This document shows positions 53,748 through 64,000 of a stretch of 64,000 bases of DNA, piece by piece. The position numbers were made by a program, and so were the translations under genes. How positions within the stretch are numbered: position 1 is the stretch's first letter; each line of letters opens with the position of its first letter. Source of the stretch: Rhinopithecus roxellana (taxonomy: Eukaryota; Chordata; Mammalia; Primates; Cercopithecidae). The notes beneath the pieces were generated by a model. That model was not told the DNA's origin, made no database searches, and saw only the letters and a list, made by a program, of their open reading frames with translations. The stretch is from positions 128,840,241 through 128,904,240 of the forward strand of contig NC_044553.1 in assembly GCF_007565055.1 (NCBI RefSeq), in the 5' to 3' direction.

Positions 53748-54449
53748 TACAAGGACTAGACGCATATTTACGCGTGTATCTGAGAGTTCCAGATGCCCAG
53801 TTTCCAGACGATCCTGCACACACACCTACCTTCTTTCCAGAGCACGTCTTTCTCCTCTGGAGAGTAGATGCCGGCTCTTGGGAAACAGAATGACCTTGGC
53901 GCTGGCTTCAGGAATATGCATCCCACAGTCAGATGAGAGAAATAAATGTTGTAAAAGGCATTGACAGCTGCTCTTAGGATGGGAGTATTCACAGAAATCC
54001 ACAATTATAACAATTCATGCCGAGCAACTAAGTTTGATGTCAAAATGAACATATGGGGGCGAACTTCATGATTATCTCAAAGAAAGCAGTCGGTGAAATA
54101 GGTTACCAAATCCTAATAACGAATCTAAAATAAGTAGGAAGGCTGGCTTCCTAAGGCTTGGTGACAAAATAGCTGGGTTAGTCATTGGACATTGTACAGT
54201 GTGCCTAACTCGTCAAAATCAATTAATTCTAAGTTCTTGGAGGTCGGATACTATGTCCTCTTCCCTATCCCTGGCACCTTGCACAGAACCTACCAGTTGG
54301 AATATGCTGAGAAAAGGTTTGAAGAATCTAAGAATGAGTGGTAATCCTGAAACACTGAAGGCAGTCCTGTGATAATCAGAGGTAAAGGACAATTGCTTGC
54401 TGTAACCCATTACGATTTAATATTTTCTGTAATTTCTGGCTAATATAAC

Positions 54450-54790
54450 AAGACTTGCATTCTTCAAACGAAGACGTGAAGTATAAAGACACTGGGTTGA
54501 AAATAAATGGATGCAAAAGAATTTAATGTATAAACAATATGTAAAAGAAAGGAGACATAATTATATTAACATCAGGCAACATAGACTTCAGGTCATAAAG
54601 AGGGATGTGATCATGGTAAAAAGGCCGGCTTCTTGGGACGTGAGAATCGCCCAAGTGATACACCCCTAATAACCAGAGCTTTAAAATACATGAAACTAAA
54701 ATTTACAAAAAGGAGAAATAGACAAGTCATGAATATACCCGACTGTCTTTCAGTCATTTATAGAATAGAGAAAAAAGTGGGTGTAGGAGT
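54450..54790 (+). mobile_element. L1 LINE fragment
   Basis: ccctaataaccagagcttta followed by aaaatacatgaaactaaaat and aaaaaggagaaatagacaag resembles an internal ORF2 segment of an old L1. Confidence 0.65.
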
Positions 54791-55328
54791 TAGAGGAACA
54801 TAGGCAATTTATTTGTGACTAGAAAATGCAGGCCCAGCTGTAAGTGTGCATGGCGGCAAGTGCTTGGATGTAACTACAAGGAGAGCTTCTCCCCTGCACA
54901 TAGAAGCTGCCCAAGCCATGCAAGGCCAGGGAGGTGCAGGGAGGGGTTCAGAGTGCAGAGAGGAGCAGGAAGAGAGACCCAGGAGAGGAGTGAGCACAGA
55001 GAGGGTCCCGGCTCCCTGACTCGTTGGCCAGGAGACACCTGCCCTCGTCGTATCTGTGCCTTCAGTAAGGGGCTGGGACTCAGCTCCGCCCTCCTCCTGC
55101 TTTCCTCGAATCTCGACTGAAAATGCCCCTGTTTGGACCTGTTACCTCAAAGGCACAGAGACTTTCGTAAGCATTCACCCTGCCACTGCTGCAGAGCCCA
55201 TGTCCAGAGGAACTGCCCACACTCAGGGTGAAAGCACATTTGTGGATCACAAAATCAACTTTGTCAGCACCAGCTTTTTGGTCCCTTTCCCTCCCCCTCT
55301 CCCTCTCCCTCCCCCTTACCCTTTTCCT

Positions 55329-55608
55329 ACGGGGTCTCATTCTGTTGCCCAGGCTGGAGTGCAGGGGTGCGATCACAGCTCACTGCAGCCTCTACCTCCC
55401 AGGCCCACAGGGTCCTCCTGCCTTAGCCTCCCAAGTAGCTGGGACTACAGGCACCTGCCACCATGCCCGGCTAATTTTTGTATTTTCTGTAGAGATGGGG
55501 GTTCACCATGTTGGCCAAGCTGATCTCCAACTCCTAGGCTCAAGCAATCTGCCTGCCTTTGCGTACCAAAGTGCTGGGATTACAGGCGTAAGCCAACTCC
55601 GCCTGGCC
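55329..55608 (-). mobile_element. Alu SINE, antisense
   Basis: acggggtctcattctgttgc to aactccgcctggcc. It is preceded by a C/T-rich simple tract (55285-55325) in place of a pure T tail. Confidence 0.9.
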
Positions 55609-58450
55609 TTGTTTCCCTTTAATGAAATGATGGCCTTTGATGGTCTGAGCAAACCCTGGGGAAGACAGCCTCCTTGCTCCCACCCTCCCAGCCCCTGGGG
55701 TTCATCTCACTCAGAAGGGAAGCCATCTCCGGGGCCTCTCAATGGCGTGGCCACTGTTACACGGGCCCTGCGAGCCCCACCCAGAGGATCTTCCTGTTGC
55801 AACCTAGCCTGTTCTCACACAGCGTCAACCTGGTGTCTTACTGAATGAATCCCTTCTCATGTTTATATTTAAAAGCACCAAAATACTTCGGAACTATTTG
55901 ACCTTAGTTTATACCTAACCTGGGGCAAGTGTTTTGGAACAACAGAAGTGACAACAGTGTTGACAGGACATTTAGAATGGTCCTGCTGTTCTCCGGTCCT
56001 CATTAATCAAACCACAGATGGAGGCCTTCGCTGGAAAGTGTACGACCTGGCTCAGACTCCGGGCGGCACAAACCAACACCTCCTGAGCCAGGCCCAGGCT
56101 CAGGTCCAACCAGTACACTATGTGCCTCCAACTTTGCCGGGAGACCATCCGCAGCTTCCAAAATTCCCTGAGCAGCGCGCCCACACCCACAGCCAGGGCA
56201 GACTTCAGCTGGCTCTTAATGTTTTCTTCCTAATGAGGACTTTTCAGCGTCCTCTGTTCTTATTTAAAACAGCACACAAAGCCCAGGTTGTTCTCTGAAC
56301 TGCAAACCTGTCTGCTTTTCACCTTTTCCCAGCCTCTCTGGCTGGAGGGCAACAGCAACCGTGGGGAGACTGGGGAGGCCCCGGGCCCCAGGCTGTCCTC
56401 CCGTTTCTCTTCCAGCTTTCAGCACCCCTACCTTCTCTAACGCTACAGGCAGATTCGTGCTTTACTGCAGAAAGTGGTATTTCCTAGCTCGTAATTCAAT
56501 TATTTTAGAAAGGGTTATCTTTTAGTTTTATAGATTTTGTGTTTGCATCTCAAAGTTATATGACCAAAAAAAATAACAAATAATGCAAGACAGACCAGTC
56601 ATGCTGCTCTGGCAAATAATCCACAGAGAGATGCAAAAATGTTCTGGACAGCCAGGGTGACCCATCTGTACTTCCAGGATGAAGCCGCGGAGTTTCTTTT
56701 TATTTATTTATTATTCCCAAAGCCATGAATTTTAAAGGGGACTGACCAGGGACACAATCACTAAATAAAACAAAGAAGGGGGTCCTGACTAGCTGGGCCG
56801 TCTGAGTTAACCAGTCATTTATTATCAATAGCAGTCCCTACGCTGGGAAGACAGCAGAGGTGTGTAGACAGGTAGTGCCACGCATCCTTCTCATCCTGAA
56901 TCTCCTTCGTCCAAGCTCAAGGCCTGTGATGAAGACTTACTCTCAGGCCTTTGGGGTACAAGAAGCTGCCATGGTTATTCTGTTTGGAAAACACTTCCAG
57001 AGCCCTGACCCCACGGTGCATGAGTGGCTCTGCCTCATCACCCAGCAGCCCTGAGGGGACCTGGGCGAGCTTCCTCTTTGCCCTCCAACCCTGCTGGGGC
57101 ATCAGGGCACCATGAAACTCATGCCCACATGCACTTTGATGGAGAGCGTCCCGGGCTGGGGACACACACTGAGGTTTGCCATCACGTTCTTTTCATCAGT
57201 CTAACGGCGGTGACCGTCCATGGACACGCAACCTCCTTGTCTCCCATCACACTCCCAGGCCCAAACACAGCACAGCTGGAGCCAGGAAATATCCACCAAG
57301 CAAATGCCCATGGCCACCACACACTCACAGCTGTCTCCCTCGGACCCTGCACATGCAGGTGACCAGGACGGCTCTGGACAGGTGGGGCATTGAGGCAGCC
57401 CAGCCAGGCTGCCAAGACAGGCTTCTTAAGCCGCGTGGAAATGGTATGTTTCACCTAAGACCCCCAGAGAGAAGCATTGCCACCACCTCCCTTCTTCAAA
57501 TGCAAGGAAAAAAAATCTCAATAGTTTATTGTTCTTGGGACTTTTGAGCATGGCAGTCTCAAAAAATGAGCCAAAGCAGGCAAGAAAGGGTGTGCAAGGC
57601 CTTCTCTGGGTGACAGTGACGAAGGGCGAGTCCTTCAGAACACTCCACTCTGGAAGCCTGGCCCGGTGCAGTGCGACGTTTCTGTCATTTGGAAGGCCAA
57701 CGTCGTCCCCCAGCTGTCGGGTCCAGTGCATGGTTGTGAGAGTCCTATGTGTGTGGCCACAGATATGAGGACACATTAGAGTAGTTTGAAACTGAAGACA
57801 GCAAATTGCAGAATGAGGACAGTTCTGACAAAAATGTGCCTCTTTTCCAGCTGATGCAGCTGAAAGCCATTGGCACAGGAGCAGCAGTTGTGTAAGACGG
57901 ATACCGGGGAAGTCCTACCGCTCCTTGACGCTTGTTTGAAATTTCTGCCAAGGAGTGTTCATGACAATGGGTAGCAGGGGCCTCCTCCACCCCTGCCCCG
58001 TGCCGTGGAGGAGCCGGGCAGGTGTTGCCTGAGCTGCCCTGCCCAACCGGAGTGGGTTGCTCCTCTAAAACCCACCCTCCACATGGGGACAAGATTCCAG
58101 TTCATCCTCATGGCTGACCGCTGGGGCAGGCAGCCCACCCTGCACCCTCAGAGCCACTGAGGGGCCCTGGGTATGGCCTTCCATGCTGCTCACCGGCCCT
58201 GCTCATTGGTCCTTGCCCCTGTGACCCTCCTTCTCCTCCTCCTACCCCGGGGTGTTACGCTTGGGGTGTAACCGTGCACACATCTGTATAAGTGTCTCAG
58301 GAGCGATGACCACAGGTGAGTCCTTAAACTAGTAACTCTCTGCACACCTCATCTTGCCCTAGGACCCCCTTCTCCTTCCCAGGCACCGTGGTTTCCCTTA
58401 CCCTCAGTCTACCCTTGAAAACAACCATCAAACACATCCTATAGGAGTTT
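55609..58450. other. Downstream intergenic sequence, no feature recognised
   Basis: Mixed composition, with faint L2-like segments (about 56880-57060). No coding or RNA gene I can support. Confidence 0.6.
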
Positions 58451-58454
58451 TTTC

Positions 58455-59605
58455 CATTGTTTTGGTCATCATCACTCAAAACAAGGATAGTCAAGGCATA
58501 CTCAACATCACTAATCAATAAAGACACAACCGCAGTGAGACGGCACCGCACCCCCATTCAGAAGGCTTTCTGGATCATTTAAACGTGAAGAAATGACAAG
58601 AGCTGGTGAAGACGTGGAAGCTCCGGAGCGCTGTGTGCTGCCGGAGGGAACGCAAACTGGCACAGCTGCTGCGGGAAACAATGCGGCAGTTCCTCCCAAA
58701 ATTAAAGGCAGAATGACCATCTGATCCGGCAGTCACACTTTCAGGTATCTACCCAAACAGTTCACAGCAGGGACTCAGATATTTACACCTCCATGTTCAC
58801 AGCAGCATTCCCCACAACAGCCAACAGGTAAACGTAGCCCACGTCCGCCGACAGATGAATGAATAAACAAAAATATGGACTCTACGCAGAAAGGGATATG
58901 ATATTACCCTATCGTAAAAGGAGGGAATTTCTGACACATGTATAACACAGATGAACCTAGAGGACAGGACGCTGAGTGGAGGAGGGCAGCCACAAAGGGA
59001 CAGGCTGGGCGCAGTGGCTCACGCCTGTAATCTCAGCACTGTAGGAGGCTGAGGCCAGTGAATCACCTGAGGTCAGGAGTTCGAGACCAGCCTGGCCAAC
59101 ATGGTGAAATCTCATCTCTACTAAAAATACAAAAATTAGCCAGGCACAGTGGTGGATACCTGTAATGCCAGCTACTCACGAGGCTGAGGCAGGAGAATTG
59201 CTTGAACTCAGGAGGTGGAGGTTGCAGTGAGCCGAGATCGCGCCACTGCACTCCAGCCTGGGCAACAAGAGTGAAACTCTGTCTCAAAAAAAAAAAAAAG
59301 AAAAGAAAAAAAGGACAGATGATGTGACTCCTCCTATATGCAGTGCCTAGAATAGTCTAAGTTGTGCAGACAGGAAGAAGAATGGGGGTTGCCATGAGCT
59401 GGGAAGGGGGAAAGGGAAGTTCGTATTTAATAGGCACAGAGTTTCCATTTAGGTCAATGAAAAAGCTCTGAGATGGATGGTGGTGGTGGTTGCACAGCAG
59501 CGTGAAGGTACATCATGCCCCGGAACCAACTATATGCTTTAAAGTGGTTAAAATAATAAATCTTATGTATGTGCAAGTTACCACAACAATTTTTTAATTA
59601 AAAAA
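58455..59605 (+). mobile_element. L1 LINE 3' part, split by an Alu
   Basis: gaagaaatgacaagagctgg, agggaacgcaaactggcaca, gaccatctgatccggcagtc and cagcattccccacaacagcc follow the order of the L1 ORF2 end; after the Alu, atgtgactcctcctatatgc and ggatggtggtggtggttgca continue the 3' end. Old, 5' truncated. Confidence 0.8.
59003..59312 (+). mobile_element. Alu SINE, sense, nested in L1
   Basis: ggctgggcgcagtggctcac to an A-rich tail (gaaaagaaaaaaag). Short target repeat aaagggacag / aaaaggacag. Confidence 0.93.
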
Positions 59606-61534
59606 AAAAGGCAAGAGCACCTTAGGGAATACAATTTTAGATTAAAATATTTTCAAAGCACTCGATTCTGCGACAGAGCTCGGAGAGGCTGCCAGGGCCT
59701 CCAGCCCGGGCCTGCTTGGCGGCAGGGTTTGCCTCATCACCCTTCGCTTTCAGAGCCTCTGAAAGTTCACCTCCTTGTAAAATCAACATGACAGCAAATG
59801 TGTCTGCTCCGTCTGGGAAGCCCTGAGTAACTTGTTGGAACCCAGGTGGCCATAAATCTCTGTCCTGAGTTATGGCCTGAGATGCAGGAAACACGTGGAC
59901 ATGGAGGTCCAGTGCAAGTCATTCTGCTATTTTTAGCTCCCACTTTCTCCCAGAGAAAGCTAGGGGTTGACACATGGGGACCTGGAAACTATCAGAAGAG
60001 CCATGCTGGGCAGGACAGCTCCCCTGGGGCACCCAGCCGGCCTCTGCAGACATAAACCGGGACACATTCCCCAACTCTAAGCCAGACACTTCTGCTGTAC
60101 ACACACTATATTCCCTTTGCAGGAATTACTGCCTCTTGATAGCATCTTGTTTAGTTTTTACCCGCTTCTTATTTCTCTGCCCCTTGTCCCTCCCTTCCCA
60201 CTAAGGTAGGGAGTTTCCATCTCAAAAATCCCATACAAGAAATGAGGAGAGAGGAGAGAGAGGGAGAAATTATCTGATAGATGAGACAGTACTTTTCACA
60301 GTTAATTGAGGATGATTTTCATAACTGGGAAATGTCATTTTGATCTTTGATATTAGAACATCTGCACCATCTCACAACAGGAAGTGCAGATATGTTCCTC
60401 GGGATTTACCTATTTTTAGAACTAAGAGCACACATTCCACCAGCTGTCTCGTGTTGAAAATGTTAGCTTTCCAAACACATGCAATTGGATTGAGCATTTA
60501 TAGATTCAATAAAAGGAGGTTCCATTAGGTCTATATACTAAAACTTGAATTTTTTAAAGATCCTCCAAGGCCCCCCTTTCCCCCTTTATTTGGTCTCTTC
60601 TTAACCATGCCCTGAGAGCAAACGATGCAGTTTTACTGCTGAAGATAATATACATTGTTTTTTGAAAAAAGAAAGGTAATATGATATTGCTCTGTGTGAA
60701 AAAGGAGCTCGATTCTTAGCTACACCTAAGCATGCAGCCGCATAGTGACCCCTTGAAAGGAAGTGTACGTGACACATTCAGAGACCGGGAGTCCTCCTCC
60801 TGGAGGAGGCTGTGTACACAAAGCCTGGTCACTCCGGGGGCTTGGGGAGAGGCCTTCACATCCTCAAACCCTGCCCCTGAACCCAGGAAACGCCCCCCTG
60901 GCTTTCCTCAATGCACATTCCAGATTTATCAGATGGCACTGGAGTTAAAGGAAAACCAAGCCTGCGGTGTATTCCAATGACAGATTAGACTAAGCCAACG
61001 CTTCTGGTGTGTCACAGTTCCGTCAGTGCACTCCTAATGCTGCTCTGAACCCTAGAGGAAAAATCGTGCCTTCCTGAGCCGGAGAGTGTGAGGCTCCCGG
61101 CTATTTTTAGCTTGGATTTCTCACGTGGGTTGGCCATGTGGGGCTGCGGCTGCTGCCTCCCTGCTGGGGATCCTGCACAAGGAACCAGGATCACATGTCC
61201 CCTCCCTCTGGAGGTTCCCTTGTTCCCTCCCCCAGCCCTGACAGGGATTCCCAAATCCAGCCAGGGATGTAAATCAAATGCAGAGACCCCAGCCCAGGGC
61301 TACAGAGGCGTCTCTTTAAATGAGGATGTCGTCCCCAAGACAATTGTCCCGTATTTTCCTAAATACACATATATATGTAGTTACATATAATCACCTTTTG
61401 AAGAAGCTGTTTCCTTGTGCTCTTATTAAGCACAGCACAGCGTAAAGCACACTCTAGCAAAGTGATGGTGAGTGTGTGCCCACAGGCTGAAGGTGCATGT
61501 GAGTAACCTCTGAGGGGGCTTTAACGAATGCCAT

Positions 61535-61537
<3 letters not shown>

Positions 61538-61566
<29 letters not shown>
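61538..61566 (+). repeat. (CA)n microsatellite
   Basis: About 14 uninterrupted CA units. Confidence 0.95.
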
Positions 61567-63665
61567 CGTGACTGTACGTGGGCTCTGTATGCGGCTTTAA
61601 TAAAATTTTTAAAGATGGAGATGATATGAAGTTGGTTCTCTCGAAGCAGAAGCACCGAGGTTTCCCTGTGTGGCCGCCTGGTTCTTACACAGTTAGGGGG
61701 AGGGAGGAGCAGCTGGACGCTAACCATATTCTTGGATCTAAATAAATGTATTTTATACACGGTTTCATCTCTGCCTGCATCCCTATGCTTTGGAGTCAGC
61801 GGACTGGGGTGTGGGGACGGGGGATAGGAATTCAGGTCGTTCCATTAGGACCATTACAGCAGCTACCTAATGTGATGTGACACCCACACATTTCAAAACC
61901 AAATGAGGCAGCACCCTCCGAGCACCTGCTGACGTGTCTCTCATGATGAAGCAGACATCCATCAGAGTGATTTATGCAGATGGAGCGCCTCAGCCCTCAT
62001 AAAAGCCTGTAAAACATATTCTAATTTTATCCAATGTGTAGATGGGAAACATCGAGGCCCAGCCAGGGTAATTAACGTGCTCAGGTCGCATGGCAGTACG
62101 TGGGGAAGCTGGGACTAGAGCCCAGGCAGGCTGGTGCATGAGTCTTCATGACCACATTCTAGGATCTCGGTGGAGGAAAGATTCCACAAACAGGAATTTC
62201 CACGTGTAAGTCAAAAATATGAACTCCGTTTGTGCATAGACATACCGATCATCATTCTCAAATCCTGGCCTCTGGGGATAAAGTAAATTAAAACAAACTT
62301 TAAAGGTAATTCTGGGGAGACCCGTGTTATTTCTAAATCAGGGTTTGTGTAGCACCCACTGTCTAATTCAACTCACTCATCCATTCATTCACACATTCAA
62401 CCAATGCGCACTGAGTGGCACGCCTGTGCCAGGCCCGGGTGCCCCTGCAGCACCCTCAGTGCACTCACGGCTCCACACTTGGGCACTTGGACCCTGTCCT
62501 GTCCTGGGTAAGTTTGGTGCGTTACTGGAGACATGAGCTTAGTGTCAGGTGTGTCATCAAGTGCTGCGAAGGGGCCACATGGGGCAGAGGCTGGCGGTGA
62601 AGGGGGGATGGGGGAAGGAGGGAGGGCAGGCTGGGGTGGATCTAAACCAGAGTGGGTGCAAATGTGACCTTGGCGTCAGGAGAAGGCATTGAGCTTTGAC
62701 CCAAAGCAAAGTAACAAGAAGGGGCTTAGCACTGTGGAGTTGTGTGGGAGGGAGGGAGGGACGGGTTTGCCCCAGGGCTCCAGACATACACAGAGATATA
62801 CACAGTGGTATGCGCCATGAGGACAAAACTGGGACCAGCAAATGTGGTGGATTTTCTCTAGAATCATCTGCCCTTCCTGCCTGTCTGCTGTCACCCACTG
62901 GGTAGCAGGAACAGTTTAATGTTTATCCCGTCCCCTCCAAGCACCTCCTGGGGCTACTCCTCAGTAGGGCTGCTTCTCCTTGCTCTCATCCCCAAGTCTC
63001 TTCACCCCATCCAGCCTCTAAGACGAACCTTGACTCTGTGAGGGGAAGGTCTTGCAGGGACTGGGGCTGTGGGGGCTCCTGGACCCACTGGAAGGTGCGC
63101 TAGGACTGTCTTCCACGTGTCCAGGCTGCGAGGCTCCCACTGCCTTGACTGCTGACATCAGGGCTGTCAATCTGTGGGGTCTCTGGGCTTGCACAGAATC
63201 AGGTAGCCTTCCCCCAGGGCCAGCATACTGCACAGGGGGTGTGGCCTCGGGGGCACGTGGTGGATGCAGTCAGGCCCGGGCTCATGGAGAAGGGGTGATG
63301 GGTGCTGCACTGCTGGAGCCTTCCCTGTCTTCATGCCATGGATCCCCAAGGTCATCTGTGGAAGACCATGGACTCCTCACACTCATGCTTCTAAGTGTAT
63401 GAAATGAACTACTTCAGGTGACAGAGAAAACCAATGACACTGAAACAGCAAAATAAGTTTTAAAAAACCAGCTTGCTATATGACAACATATGTGCATTAT
63501 TAATGCATTAAATAGTCTGCAACCTGGTTTCACAGCTGCTACGGTTTTGGAACAGTGATGAGCACACACGTGTGTCAGGATGACCGCAACAAGCGTAGTG
63601 CGAATGGAAATAGCTGATGGCTGTGGGAACAGAGTCCCCAGGACAGAGGGCTGCCGGAGAACATG

Positions 63666-63830
63666 CAGGACACCAGTTAAGTTTAAATTTCAGATAAACA
63701 ATGAATAATTTTTGTAGTGTAAGTACGTGTCAAATATTGCGTGAGATATACTAAAAATTTTTGTTTATCTGAAATTTATGTAGGCATCCTGTATTTTTTA
63801 TTTGCTGAATCTGTCAAGCATTGCCTACCA
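63666..63830. mobile_element. Palindromic MITE-like DNA transposon relic
   Basis: aaatttcagataaacaa (63687-63703) and ttgtttatctgaaattt (63761 onward) are inverted arms; outer parts gcaggacaccagttaagttt and aggcatcctgtattttttat complete the element. Same type as 23853-24003. Confidence 0.65.
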
Positions 63831-64000
63831 GTACTGGCAATGTTGCAGTCATTTATTTTGCACATTTATAACGGAAAGAAATGCTAACTTTTGGTTAGAG
63901 ATTAGTGACAATAAATATTTTTTTCCCACCCAAGGGTATGGACCTCCCTTGGTCAGGAACCCCTGGCCCACCACCATCCCTCACCAGACATTTGGGCGCA

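Larger units (their letters stand above)
52530..55328. other. Downstream flank, no gene found
   Basis: Unique-looking sequence, perhaps partly distal 3' UTR if the AATAAA at 53941 is used. It contains the exact 60-bp tandem duplication at 53628-53747 and an L1 fragment at about 54450-54790. Three overlapping open frames of about 200 codons at 52798-53660 look accidental. Confidence 0.75.
59606..64000. other. Downstream intergenic sequence to window end
   Basis: No gene found. There is a (CA)n at 61538-61566, MIR/L2-like traces near 62040-62140 and 62370-62480, and a palindromic MITE-like relic at 63666-63830. The rest is unassigned. Confidence 0.65.

Noticed and set aside
1..64000. A hidden novel multi-gene system, CRISPR array, tRNA or rRNA gene
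   Set aside because: No regular spacer array, no tRNA-like fold or rRNA segment noticed, and all supported coding sequence belongs to ATP10A.

Overview
The window is nuclear DNA of a catarrhine primate, most likely an Old World monkey. It is full of Alu SINEs, L1/MIR/L2 relics and Tigger/hAT DNA-transposon fossils. At least two complete young Alus (7502-7819 and 11788-12093), and one antisense Alu (40824-41132), carry bases I associate with the macaque/baboon AluYR lineage, such as a head reading ggctcaagcctg and a right arm reading gagatccggccactg. The encoded protein is very close to, but not identical with, human ATP10A as I remember it. I cannot name the species.

One gene explains all the coding sequence: ATP10A, a class V P4-ATPase (phospholipid flippase), on the + strand. 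The window opens inside an intron and holds the last 18 coding exons (4843-51888), probably exons 4-21 of 21. They encode 1,246 complete residues: the last part of the actuator domain, membrane segments M3-M10, the phosphorylation (P) and nucleotide-binding (N) domains, and the C-terminal tail. Every exon junction keeps the frame and I see no in-frame stop. All conserved motifs are present: PISL, DKTGT, ESPDEA, KGAD, TGDK and GDGAND. Exons upstream of 4843 (roughly the first 250 residues, with M1, M2 and most of the actuator domain) lie outside the window.

Layout: 1-4842 is upstream intron with two Alus, an LTR-like relic and a 63-bp tandem duplication. 4843-12104 has four exons in Alu- and Tigger-rich introns. 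12105-24182 has no Alu and carries three exons. 24183-51269 has eleven complete exons between large repeat-laden introns. 51270-52530 is the last exon and 3' UTR. 52530-64000 is downstream intergenic sequence in which I find no gene. In the human order this side faces UBE3A in the imprinted 15q11-q13 region.

There is no prokaryotic, viral, CRISPR or otherwise undescribed multi-gene system here. The features most worth a second look are structural: two GC-AG introns in one gene, one of them splitting the GDGAND hinge motif; a 78-nt intron that is open and in frame inside the M7-M8 loop; a perfect 42-bp inverted repeat with an 11-nt spacer; a 33-bp intronic minisatellite with an ABA-ABA higher-order pattern; a triple direct TGACCT repeat; an exact 60-bp tandem duplication just downstream of the gene; and a Tigger fossil split by two Alus facing each other. 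Repeat family names are from memory and were not searched.
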